The notes under the pieces were generated by a model. It was given only the letters and a program-made list of their open reading frames with translations. It had not been told where the DNA came from and did no database searches. Positions 37,250 through 45,462 of a stretch of DNA of 64,000 bases are shown here, piece by piece; position 1 is the first letter of the stretch; every line of letters begins with the position of its first letter. Location of the stretch: the NCBI GenBank assembly GCA_964608945.1, contig CAZSQB010000001.1:1-64000 (forward strand), in the 5' to 3' direction. Source of the DNA: CAYWEP01 sp964608945 (GTDB lineage Bacteria > Patescibacteriota > Microgenomatia > Levybacterales > UBA12049). Position numbers and translations under genes: made by a program.

Positions 37250-38023
37250 ATGAAAATGCCAGTAGTAATTTTTTGCGGGGGGACAGGGACGAGGATGAAG
37301 GAAGAGACAGAATTTCGGCCCAAACCCATGGTATCCTTGGGTGGTAAACCAATCCTTTGGCATATAATGAAAATATATAGCCACTTTGGACTTAACGAAT
37401 TTATTATTGCCTTAGGATATAAAGGTGATTACATCAAAAATTACTTTCTCGATCAAGATTATTTTCAACACGATTTTTTTATTAACACAAAAACAGGAAA
37501 AAAACTTTTATATAGAAAAAGTAGGCGTAGACACGACGATTTTAAAATCACGTTTGTTGATACGGGAGCGGAAACTCCAACTGGAGACAGACTCGTAAAA
37601 GTCAAAAAATATATAAAGGGAGAAAAATTTATGGTGACCTACGGAGACGGAGTTTCGGATGTTGATATAAAAAAAATTTTAGATTTTTTCGAAGAAAAAA
37701 AAGTGACAGGTGTTATAACAGGAGTTCACCCTAAATCAAAGTGGGGACTTATTATTTCAGGGAAAGACGGAATAGTAAAAAGATTTCAAGAAAAACCAAG
37801 ATTTAATCAATATGTGAATGGCGGGTTTATGGTGTTTACAAAGAAAATTTTCGAGTATTTAAGACCTGGGGACATGATCCATGATGCTTTTCCAAGACTA
37901 AGCCACGACCGTCAGCTTGCCGTTTACATTCACGAAGGATTTTGGGCTGCAATGGATACTTATCAAGATATGGAAGAATTAAATAAGCAGTGGAAAAAAG
38001 ACCCCAAATGGAAGGTATGGTAA
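37250..38023 (+). CDS. rfbF: Glucose-1-phosphate cytidylyltransferase
   Basis: This 257-residue nucleotidyltransferase would make CDP-glucose from CTP and glucose-1-phosphate. The N-terminal CGGTGTRMKEET, then RPKPMVSLGGKPILWHIMKIYSH, is the very conserved RfbF signature. YGDGVSDVD near residue 132 binds metal, and EKPRFNQYVNGGFMVF follows. I chose the ATG at 37250 because the upstream ATG at 37235 lies inside the -10 box. No CDP-glucose 4,6-dehydratase (RfbG) is recognisable nearby, so the next enzyme in the CDP route is either elsewhere or one of the SDRs. Confidence 0.88.
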   Translation: MKMPVVIFCGGTGTRMKEETEFRPKPMVSLGGKPILWHIMKIYSHFGLNEFIIALGYKGDYIKNYFLDQDYFQHDFFINTKTGKKLLYRKSRRRHDDFKITFVDTGAETPTGDRLVKVKKYIKGEKFMVTYGDGVSDVDIKKILDFFEEKKVTGVITGVHPKSKWGLIISGKDGIVKRFQEKPRFNQYVNGGFMVFTKKIFEYLRPGDMIHDAFPRLSHDRQLAVYIHEGFWAAMDTYQDMEELNKQWKKDPKWKVW

Positions 38024-38027
38024 CTAT

Positions 38028-38048
38028 AATTTTCAATTTTCAATTTGA
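38028..38048 (+). repeat. AATTTTC heptad repeat, intergenic
   Basis: Two perfect AATTTTC units (38028-38034 and 38035-38041) are followed by a partial third, AATTTGA. They lie in the 61-base gap between rfbF and the next SDR gene. It is again a 7-base period but a different sequence from the AGTATN tracts. No promoter is evident in the gap. Confidence 0.55.
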
Positions 38049-38084
38049 AATAAAACTTAAATGTTTAAAACTAAAAATTTAACA

Positions 38085-39119
38085 ATGAAGGTTTTAGTTA
38101 CTGGCGATAGAGGCTATATAGGTTCGGTACTTGTTCCGTTATTGCTTAAGAAAAAATACCAAGTTGTCGGGCTTGATTCTGACTTCTTTAAGAATAATCT
38201 TGCATTTAGGGTCCCTGAACCTAAATATAAAAAAATCACAAAAGATATTCGAGATATTAAAGAAAAAGACTTGGAAGGAATTGAAGCTATAATTCATCTT
38301 TGTGCTCTTTCAAACGATCCAATGGGAGAGATTGATCCTGCTCTAACAGAGGAAATAAATTTCAAGTTGAGTATAAAATTGGCAAAACTTGCTAAAAAGC
38401 TTGGTGTCAAAAGATTTTTATTTTCCTCCTCATGTAGTATTTATGGTATTGCAAAAAAAGATTTCGTTGATGAGCAATCTGAGGTAAATCCGCTAACAGC
38501 CTATGCAAAATCAAAAATTGACACAGAGAAAGAACTCTTAAAGCTTTCTGATAAAAACTTTTGCGTAGGAATTTTGAGAAATTCAACTATATATGGATTT
38601 TCTCCAAATTTTAGAAGTGATTTAGTAGTTAACAACCTTGTTTGTTCTGCTCTTGCATATGAGCGAATTAGCATTATGAGCGATGGCAGTCCATGGAGAC
38701 CGTTTATTGATGTAAGAGATCTTGCTGGGATATTCATTGAGTTTGTAGAAGCCCCTAAAAAGCTCATTAACGGTAAAATAATTAATATTGGTTTTTCAGA
38801 AAACAATTTTCAAGTAAAAGATATTATTTCCACAGTTCAAAAATATGTGCCAAACTGCGAGGTAGTTTATACAGGAGAACACGGAAAAGACACGAGAAGT
38901 TACAGGGTTAATTTTGCCAAATTTAAATCACTTTTCCCAAAAACCAAGCAAGAATGGAGCCTGGATAAGTCTGTTAAAGACATGGTGGAAAATCTTAAGA
39001 TGTTAAAGTTTTCAAAAAAAGATTTTGAGTCGGGGAATTTCACAAGACTAACAATCCTTAAAAACTTAATGTCAAAAAATTTGATAAACTCAAAGTTGTT
39101 TTGGATTAAGACTAAATAA
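38085..39119 (+). CDS. NAD-dependent epimerase/dehydratase (extended SDR)
   Basis: This has 344 residues from the ATG at 38085, chosen because it puts MKVLVTG at the N-terminus as in homologues. An ATG at 38061 adds eight residues. GDRGYIG (residues 7-13) binds NAD(P). SSSCSIYG and YAKSK form the catalytic set, and ILRNSTIYGFSP and WRPFIDVRD bind the nucleotide sugar. A longer C-terminal tail (RLTILKNL...) is an extra. Placed after rfbF and before rmlC and rmlD, it may perform the missing oxidation, dehydration or reduction step on the CDP- or dTDP-sugar. Confidence 0.78.
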   Translation: MKVLVTGDRGYIGSVLVPLLLKKKYQVVGLDSDFFKNNLAFRVPEPKYKKITKDIRDIKEKDLEGIEAIIHLCALSNDPMGEIDPALTEEINFKLSIKLAKLAKKLGVKRFLFSSSCSIYGIAKKDFVDEQSEVNPLTAYAKSKIDTEKELLKLSDKNFCVGILRNSTIYGFSPNFRSDLVVNNLVCSALAYERISIMSDGSPWRPFIDVRDLAGIFIEFVEAPKKLINGKIINIGFSENNFQVKDIISTVQKYVPNCEVVYTGEHGKDTRSYRVNFAKFKSLFPKTKQEWSLDKSVKDMVENLKMLKFSKKDFESGNFTRLTILKNLMSKNLINSKLFWIKTK

Positions 39120-39124
39120 TTGAC

Positions 39125-39661
39125 ATGAAATATAAACAGACAAAAATTAAAGGAGTATATATTATTACAATTGAACCTAGGGAAGATTCAAGAGGTTACT
39201 TCTCTCGGGTATTTGCAAAAGAAGAACTTAAAAAGCAAGGTATACCGTACTCTATTGTTCATATTAACAGATCCTTAACGCATGCAAAGGGAACGATTAG
39301 GGGAATTCATTACCAAACAAAACCTTACCAAGAAGACAAAATAATACAATGTCTTTCGGGCAGGGTTCTTGATGTAGCGGTAGATATCAGGAGGACGTCT
39401 CCTACTTTTGGAAAATGGGTAGGAATTGAGCTTTCGGGAACAAATAAGAAAATGATTCTTATTCCTCGCGGTTGCGCACATGGATTTCAGACGCTTGAAA
39501 AAGATTGTCTTATTGAGTATTTTGTTTCAGAGTATTATGCGCCGGAATATGAAAGAGGAATTCACTGGAAAGATCCATTTTTTAAAATAAAATGGCCAAT
39601 AAAAAAGGCAATTCTTTCAGAAAAAGATCAAAATTGGCCAGATTTTCACCCTGTTAAATAA
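39125..39661 (+). CDS. rfbC: dTDP-4-dehydrorhamnose 3,5-epimerase family
   Basis: This 178-residue cupin has the RmlC length and order: EPREDSRGYFSRVF, then GTIRGIHYQ with the catalytic His (H62), DKIIQCLSGRVLDVAVDIR, PRGCAHGF, and the Tyr pair Y137/Y138 that provides the acid. It epimerises C3 and C5 of a 4-keto-6-deoxy nucleotide sugar. Next to rmlD it suggests L-rhamnose, but beside rfbF a CDP-linked relative is possible. It starts five bases after the SDR and shares one base with rfbD. Confidence 0.85.
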   Translation: MKYKQTKIKGVYIITIEPREDSRGYFSRVFAKEELKKQGIPYSIVHINRSLTHAKGTIRGIHYQTKPYQEDKIIQCLSGRVLDVAVDIRRTSPTFGKWVGIELSGTNKKMILIPRGCAHGFQTLEKDCLIEYFVSEYYAPEYERGIHWKDPFFKIKWPIKKAILSEKDQNWPDFHPVK

Positions 39662-40530
39662 TGAAAATTTTACTTATTGGAAAAAACGGACAACTTGGAG
39701 CAGAAATTAATAAACAATCAGTTGAAAGAGGATATAGTATTCGTTCTTTCGGACATGAAAGACTTGATATTACAGATAATGAGAAAGTCAAATTAGAAAT
39801 AGATAAATTCAAACCGGATGTGATTATTAACGCCTCTGCATTTCATGTTGTCCCGGAGTGTGAAGATAAACCAGACCAAGCTTTTTTAGTAAATGCAACC
39901 GCACTTAAACCGGTTGCACAAATTTGTTCAGAGCAAAATATAAGATTTGTGCATTTTTCAACTGATTACGTTTTTGACGGACTAACAGGATCGCAATATC
40001 TTGAGGAAGATAAGCCCAGTCCCGTACAAATGTATGGTATATCAAAAGTAGCGGGAGAATACATTATGCTTGCCTACTCTCAAACAAGCGTTGTAATAAG
40101 AAGCTCTGGAGTTTATGGAGGGGAAAAAGGAAGCAGGTCAAAAAAAGGAAATTTTGCTCTCAATATATTGAAACAAGCAGAAAAAGAGAATGTGATTGAA
40201 GTGGCATCAGAACAGATTGTTAATCCAACTTATGCGTTGGATTTGGCAAAAGCGACATTTGATCTTTTAGAGAGTAAAGACACCAGTGGTATTTACCATT
40301 TGGTTAATGAGGGCTATTGTTCTTGGGCGGATTTTGCGAAGGAAATTATTAAAATTAAAAATATGTCAACAAAAATCATTCCTGTTGATAGAGGAGGATT
40401 GGCAGGAACACTGCGAAGACCGCTTTTTTCAGCGCTTAAAAACAATCGAGCGGCAAAACTCGGAATTAAACTCCCGATATGGCAAGACGCAATTAAAAGA
40501 TACTGTCAGACCATTAGTAAAGATGAATAA
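39661..40530 (+). CDS. rfbD: dTDP-4-dehydrorhamnose reductase family
   Basis: This 289-residue SDR has GKNGQLG at residues 7-13, HFSTDYVFDG (residues 98-107, the RmlD hallmark), YGISK (Y125, K129) and the PTYALDLA segment. It would reduce the 4-keto group with NAD(P)H, completing a rhamnose-type sugar with the rfbC product. The final eight bases overlap the start of the large membrane protein. rfbA and a canonical rfbB are not next to it; only the altered RmlB-like gene at 36059 is in the window. Confidence 0.87.
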   Translation: MKILLIGKNGQLGAEINKQSVERGYSIRSFGHERLDITDNEKVKLEIDKFKPDVIINASAFHVVPECEDKPDQAFLVNATALKPVAQICSEQNIRFVHFSTDYVFDGLTGSQYLEEDKPSPVQMYGISKVAGEYIMLAYSQTSVVIRSSGVYGGEKGSRSKKGNFALNILKQAEKENVIEVASEQIVNPTYALDLAKATFDLLESKDTSGIYHLVNEGYCSWADFAKEIIKIKNMSTKIIPVDRGGLAGTLRRPLFSALKNNRAAKLGIKLPIWQDAIKRYCQTISKDE

Positions 40531-43249
40531 CAAATTACTTAAGACATTATTGATTCCATTTATAATTACGGCTGTTTTTTTTGTGATCCAAGCTTTTTCC
40601 TTAATCAAGGACTTTGGATTCTTCTCTGTCATTGAAGAGAATCGGGTTAGTTTTCAAAGAGATAAACCTTTACAGTCGCCTCTCTTAAAGAGTGAAAAAA
40701 TAGTCGGAAGATTTAAAGGTGCAGAGAACAACTTTGGTGTCATACTCTTGAGATTTGTTAAATTTGGGAAAGGTTCGGATACTCTAATATTTAGACTTAA
40801 GGAAAAGGGGAGTAGAGACTGGTATTATGAAAATAAATACGATGGCGAACTATTTCAAAACAATGAATATTATCCATTTGGTTTTCCATCTATTTCTAGT
40901 TCAAAGAATAAGTCTTATCTTTTTGAAATAAAATCAACTTCAGGAAGTGATAAGAATGGTGTTGCTTTAAGCGATGCTAAACCTCAGTTAGCACTAGTTT
41001 ATACATATTCCCAAGATCAAATTAGGAATCCTGCATCTCTACTTTCATTCGTTTATAAAAAAATGATCTACGTCATTGGAAACACTAATTATTTGATGAT
41101 GTTGGGCGTGTTTTTTCTTTTCTTACTTATTAGGCTTTCAGCAAAGAGAATTTCAAAACTGTTTTTCAAATTTAAGAAAAATCCCAGAAAATTCGCTGAT
41201 GAAATTATAGCCGCTATAAATATAAAGAATTTCACCGGGCGTTCTAAAGAGAGAGGGTTCCAATTTAATAAAGTCAAAATCTATCAGTATCTATTAAATA
41301 CAAATACGAAGAGAAGAGTATTAATCGCAATACTACTATTTCTCATCGCATTTTTATTTAGATATTCTTCGTCGCTAGTTAATCAGTCTAGCATATTTTA
41401 TTACACGTTGGGTGGAGGAGGAGACTATGATCAATTTATGAGAGCATCTACTTGCGCTTTAAATTTTTGTTCGTGGATTATACACCAAAATCTTCTCATT
41501 GAATCACTTATTTTAGGTTCTTTTTATCAACTTTTTGGATTTGTAGGAGGTCTTAAGACGTATTCACATCTCATGTTACTTCTCTCCTCAATAGTTGCTA
41601 CTCTTCCATATGTCCTTCTTTCAAGGAAGACTTGGTTCTCAATTGGTGGAATTGTGGGCTCATTATTTCTTACAACCTCAGACTTTTTAACTACCGTTGC
41701 GTTAAACTTCCCCCCCGACAACGGATCTGCCTTTATCTTCTCAATGTTCTATATAGTTTATTTGTTGACTATGCATTATGGAACAATTCGTTGGCTAGCA
41801 GCTCTGGGGTTGACAGGATTTTTTGATGGGATGTTTAAAGCATTCTTTCTAATCAATGACCTTGCGGCATTGGCTCTTTTTGCTCCCGCCTTCTTTTATG
41901 AGAAAACAAGGAAAACGGCCCTACCGCGAGCTAAACAGTTAAGGGTAATTCTTAAGCGAAAAAATATTAAAATACTACTTTTAGCTTTATTACCATTCCT
42001 AATTTTCTTGATTTTGTACTCGGCTTGGGAATATTTTGTGCAAATAAAATTCTCAGCACCCTATTTTCTAAGAATGTTAGTTGAGACTACGGGATCGAAT
42101 TTCAGGTCTGAAACGTTATTCTATGATAGAAATTCTGGAAAAGCAGAACAGGATCTCTTACTGCAATTATTTTACCTTTTAATCTCAGGATTAGTTATGA
42201 TTAAGCGAATGATTAGTATCTCTGATTTACAGGTAATTTTTCTAGCGCCAATTTTCTTCGGACTTCTACTCTTTTCCTTTATAAAATCAAGCTCCAAAAT
42301 TAAACTCTCTCCTCTAAAGCTCGGTACGATATTCGTTTTTTCGTTTATAAATATCGTTTTACTAGTAAGTGTTAAAAATAATTACTTAGGTATTCATCAA
42401 ATCTTTCCCGGAGAATATATTTACGCCAATTGGACTTTAAAGACTTATATCTCTATCTTCCTCTTTGCATCTATAATTTTTCTTTTTATACTAAATTTTA
42501 GGTATCAAGCTTTTAAACTTGCTCTTCCAATAGTGCCTTACGTTATAATGCTTATTATCCTGACCAAGAATGCTCCCTGGGAAAGGCTTTTGGCGCACGT
42601 TATTGTATGGAGTATAATTTTATTTTCCTTCCTTATTGATTGGATTTTAAGCAATACTAAGAAGAACCTGCCTGCCCTGCCTGCCGGCAGGCAGGGCGGC
42701 AGGCATGGTTATGCATTAAAAAGATTATGGATTGGTCCTATCCTTCTAGTTCTATTCATCTTTTTTTATACAATTCCTAAAACATCGAGTATGGTAGCGC
42801 AACTGCGTTCAGGTATTAACAACACAAGAGGCGAAGTTGAATACTTAAAATGGGTAAACTCAGAATTACCAAAAAATGCCATAATTCTTGCAGGAGGGAA
42901 AAGTGATCTAGTAACTGTTACCGAAAATATAAATAGACCTATTATTTATAATACTTTGTGGTCCACCTCTTTACTAATTCGTCCAAATAGAATTCCTGGA
43001 GTATCACCGCAAGATTTCACTCTCACAGGGGAATTGAGGAATAAAGAAAATTTTAATAAAAAAAGATATTTTGTTTTAGAGAGCGATGTCTATTTATGGA
43101 GGGGAAGGCTTCAAGGTGTAGGAGATAACGTCTTTACAACAGAGCCAAAATCTAATATTGCTCTTCACGCGCAAGATTTCTCAATAAAAGTTTACAAAAC
43201 AAGTCAAGAACTTAATAAAAACATCTATGAGTTGAGACCAAAAGAATGA
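40523..43249 (+). CDS. Large uncharacterised membrane protein, family B copy 1
   Basis: This has 908 residues from the ATG at 40523; a longer frame opens at 40286 but lies inside rfbD. An N-terminal membrane anchor is followed by an extracytoplasmic beta-rich domain (residues about 50-180, with RFKGAENNFGVILLRF). A long membrane part then begins with a loop GGGGDYDQFMRASTC (D301, D303), and a C-terminal domain follows. I do not recognise the family; the acidic loop and layout suggest a GT-C transferase. It shares a 501-bp identical block (42461-42961) with the paralogue at 45463, including an in-frame palindrome. Confidence 0.7.
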   Translation: MNNKLLKTLLIPFIITAVFFVIQAFSLIKDFGFFSVIEENRVSFQRDKPLQSPLLKSEKIVGRFKGAENNFGVILLRFVKFGKGSDTLIFRLKEKGSRDWYYENKYDGELFQNNEYYPFGFPSISSSKNKSYLFEIKSTSGSDKNGVALSDAKPQLALVYTYSQDQIRNPASLLSFVYKKMIYVIGNTNYLMMLGVFFLFLLIRLSAKRISKLFFKFKKNPRKFADEIIAAINIKNFTGRSKERGFQFNKVKIYQYLLNTNTKRRVLIAILLFLIAFLFRYSSSLVNQSSIFYYTLGGGGDYDQFMRASTCALNFCSWIIHQNLLIESLILGSFYQLFGFVGGLKTYSHLMLLLSSIVATLPYVLLSRKTWFSIGGIVGSLFLTTSDFLTTVALNFPPDNGSAFIFSMFYIVYLLTMHYGTIRWLAALGLTGFFDGMFKAFFLINDLAALALFAPAFFYEKTRKTALPRAKQLRVILKRKNIKILLLALLPFLIFLILYSAWEYFVQIKFSAPYFLRMLVETTGSNFRSETLFYDRNSGKAEQDLLLQLFYLLISGLVMIKRMISISDLQVIFLAPIFFGLLLFSFIKSSSKIKLSPLKLGTIFVFSFINIVLLVSVKNNYLGIHQIFPGEYIYANWTLKTYISIFLFASIIFLFILNFRYQAFKLALPIVPYVIMLIILTKNAPWERLLAHVIVWSIILFSFLIDWILSNTKKNLPALPAGRQGGRHGYALKRLWIGPILLVLFIFFYTIPKTSSMVAQLRSGINNTRGEVEYLKWVNSELPKNAIILAGGKSDLVTVTENINRPIIYNTLWSTSLLIRPNRIPGVSPQDFTLTGELRNKENFNKKRYFVLESDVYLWRGRLQGVGDNVFTTEPKSNIALHAQDFSIKVYKTSQELNKNIYELRPKE
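42461..42961 (+). repeat. 501-bp perfect direct repeat, copy 1
   Basis: Read base by base, this block is identical to 47485-47985 (offset 5024), and identity breaks off sharply on both sides. It encodes the last membrane segments and the start of the C-terminal domain (about 166 residues) of the family B proteins. The rest of the two genes is clearly diverged in DNA and protein. Confidence 0.9.
42667..42703 (+). repeat. In-frame GC-rich palindrome, copy 1
   Basis: This is a 37-base hairpin centred at 42685/42686: 12 perfect base pairs around CCTGCCTGCC/GGCAGGCAGG, then a bulged T and six more pairs. It is far richer in GC than its surroundings. It is translated without a stop as NLPALPAGRQGGRHG between two membrane segments (residues about 714-728). 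The arms also occur at 60456-60500 in an unrelated gene. Confidence 0.85.
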
Positions 43250-43273
43250 ATCTTCTTGTGATAAAATTGGGAA

Positions 43274-44317
43274 ATGTTAAAATCGAATCCTAAAGTTTCC
43301 ATAGTTATTCTTAACTATAACGGTAAGAGGTGGCTTGAAAAGTTGCTTCCTACGATTGAGAAAATAAAATATAAGCCTCTTGAAGTTATTATTGTAAATA
43401 ACGGATCAACAGATGACAGTGGAGAATTTGTAAAAAATAAATATCCCCATTTCCGTTTAATTGAGATAATGCCAAACAGAGGGTTTGCCGGAGCAAATAA
43501 TTATGGAGTAAAGCATGCGAAAGGAAAATACGTGCTACTTATTAATAATGATACTCAGGTTCCACCAGATTTTCTTGCTCCAATGGTTGGCCGAATGGAA
43601 GTCGATAAAACTGTAGGCGTAATACAACCAATGATAAGGAGTTTAAGAAATAGAAATGTTCTTGACGCTGCATGCTCTTTCTATACTTCAACTGGTTTTC
43701 AATATCACTATGGGTATTACCAACCATATAAGAAGAAGCAATATAATAAGGAACATTACGTTTATTCTGCTAAGGGAGCGTGTTTATTTACCCGTCGAGA
43801 TCTTTATTTAAAACTTGGGGGACTGGATGAGGACTTTGTGTGCTACGTAGAGGAGTCCGATTATTGTCATCGCATTTGGTTGTCGGGTAAAAAAGTTTTG
43901 TATTTTCCACAAAGCTATATTTATCACTGGGGCGGTGGAGATATGTCAGTAATGGAAAAAAGCGAGACCACAATTTTCCGCTCTTTTAGGAATAGATATT
44001 ACTCATACATTAAGAATCTAAGCTTTGTAGAGCTTATCAAATTATTACCAGCCCACTTTGTGTTTTCTGAAGCAATGATTTTCTCAGCACTTGCAAGAGG
44101 CATAATTCGTTATGGACTTTCTGCACAACTTGGAACTTTATGGTGGATTTTCCATCTTCCTCGGATCCTTAAAAAGAGAAGATACATACAAAGGAAAATT
44201 AGGAAAGTGTCTGATGCTGACTTCATACCACTGATAAAACATGATCCACCTTTATCATACTACCCGCACTTTCTAAGAAATCCTGAAGCAAAATATAATG
44301 AATCGCCGATAGACTAA
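43274..44317 (+). CDS. GT2 rhamnosyltransferase-like, copy 1
   Basis: This 347-residue GT-A enzyme has VSIVILNYNGKRWLEKLLPT, then VNNGSTDDS, GFAGANNYGVKHAKG, LINNDTQVPP (metal-site NDT) and the acceptor motif CYVEESDYCHR near residue 195. This is the wbbL/RfbN-like layout. A C-terminal hydrophobic region of about 50 residues may attach it to the membrane. With the neighbour at 44389 it forms a tandem duplicate lying between the two family B membrane proteins and downstream of rhamnose-type genes, so a deoxysugar donor is plausible. Confidence 0.85.
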   Translation: MLKSNPKVSIVILNYNGKRWLEKLLPTIEKIKYKPLEVIIVNNGSTDDSGEFVKNKYPHFRLIEIMPNRGFAGANNYGVKHAKGKYVLLINNDTQVPPDFLAPMVGRMEVDKTVGVIQPMIRSLRNRNVLDAACSFYTSTGFQYHYGYYQPYKKKQYNKEHYVYSAKGACLFTRRDLYLKLGGLDEDFVCYVEESDYCHRIWLSGKKVLYFPQSYIYHWGGGDMSVMEKSETTIFRSFRNRYYSYIKNLSFVELIKLLPAHFVFSEAMIFSALARGIIRYGLSAQLGTLWWIFHLPRILKKRRYIQRKIRKVSDADFIPLIKHDPPLSYYPHFLRNPEAKYNESPID

Positions 44318-44388
44318 AATGGCAAAGCCGTTTCGACTATTAAATCTGGCTGGTGGGGAGCATGACCAAAAAACAGAATTATTAGAAA

Positions 44389-45447
44389 ATGAATTTAAAA
44401 ATTGTTGAAAGTTCTAAGGTTCCAAAAGTGACCGTACTTATACCCAACTACAATGGAAAAAAGTGGCTTGAAAAGTTGCTTCCTACTGTTGAAAAAACAA
44501 CTTACCCAAACAAAGAAATTCTCGTTGTAAACAACGGATCTACAGATAACAGTGGTCAGTTTCTTAAAAAAAACTATCCCAATGTTCGTGTTGTAGAGGT
44601 TAAAAAGAACAGAGGTTACGCAGGGGCGAATAATTTTGGCGTAAAGTTTGCCAAAGGTAAATATATTTTATTTCTCAATAATGATACTCAAGTTACTCCA
44701 AGCTTTTTAGAACCTTTGGTTGAAAGGATGGAAAAAGATAATACCGTAGGTGCTGTTCAGCCTCAGATAAGACACATGGTTAAAAAAGACGTCATTGATT
44801 CAATAGGCTCCCTTTTTACGTTTACAGGATTTTTATACCACTATGGGTATTTTCAATCCTACAAAGAAAGGAAATATCAAAAAGAACTATCTGTATATTC
44901 TGTCAAAGGAGCATGTTTTCTTATGAGTAAAGAAGATTATATAGATCTTGGGGGAATTGATGAGAGCTTTGTAACCTATGTTGAGGAATCAGATCTTTGC
45001 CATAGAATTTTGTTAAGTGGTAAGAAAATAGTTTACGTTCCAAAAAGCGTTGTTTACCATTTTGGGGGAGGGGATATGAACATCATGACAAAAAGTGAAG
45101 TAGTGATATTTCGATCCTTTAGAAATAGATTTGTGTCTTATTTAAAAAATTTAGGGGTGAAAAAACTTATCCTTGTTCTGCCGGTCCATTTTGTTCTATG
45201 CGAAATGCTTATTTTCATGAGCCTTCTGCGGGGAAAGTTCAAACAGGCCATAGCGTCTCAAGTTGGAGTCGTAGGATGGATCCCAAATTTCTTTTCGATT
45301 TTAAAACAGAGAAAATATATACAGTCGCGTATAAGAAAGATAAGTGATGATGAACTCTTCGCATCCGTTGAACATAACCCCAGTTTCGGATATTACTCTC
45401 ATTTCTTTTTTGACCCTTATGGCAAATTTAGCGAAAAAGAGCTATAA
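44389..45447 (+). CDS. GT2 rhamnosyltransferase-like, copy 2
   Basis: This 352-residue duplicate of the upstream GT2 shares most motifs: VTVLIPNYNGKKWLEKLLPT, NNGSTDNSG, GYAGANNFGVKFAKG, LNNDTQVTP, TYVEESDLCHR and YHFGGGDMNIM. The proteins remain close over their whole length, so the duplication is fairly recent, but unlike the flanking membrane paralogues there is no long identical DNA block. The 71-base gap before it holds a 29-codon open frame (ATG 44320) that overlaps this start and is probably not a gene. Confidence 0.85.
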   Translation: MNLKIVESSKVPKVTVLIPNYNGKKWLEKLLPTVEKTTYPNKEILVVNNGSTDNSGQFLKKNYPNVRVVEVKKNRGYAGANNFGVKFAKGKYILFLNNDTQVTPSFLEPLVERMEKDNTVGAVQPQIRHMVKKDVIDSIGSLFTFTGFLYHYGYFQSYKERKYQKELSVYSVKGACFLMSKEDYIDLGGIDESFVTYVEESDLCHRILLSGKKIVYVPKSVVYHFGGGDMNIMTKSEVVIFRSFRNRFVSYLKNLGVKKLILVLPVHFVLCEMLIFMSLLRGKFKQAIASQVGVVGWIPNFFSILKQRKYIQSRIRKISDDELFASVEHNPSFGYYSHFFFDPYGKFSEKEL

Positions 45448-45462
45448 TTTTTTACGTTTTCG

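Noticed and set aside
40286..40522. N-terminal extension of the family B protein inside rfbD
   Set aside because: The frame is merely open there; the ATG at 40523 gives a normal membrane anchor and an 8-base overlap.
44320..44409. 29-codon open frame between the two GT2 genes
   Set aside because: It overlaps the next gene start, has no ribosome site and no recognisable sequence; probably chance.
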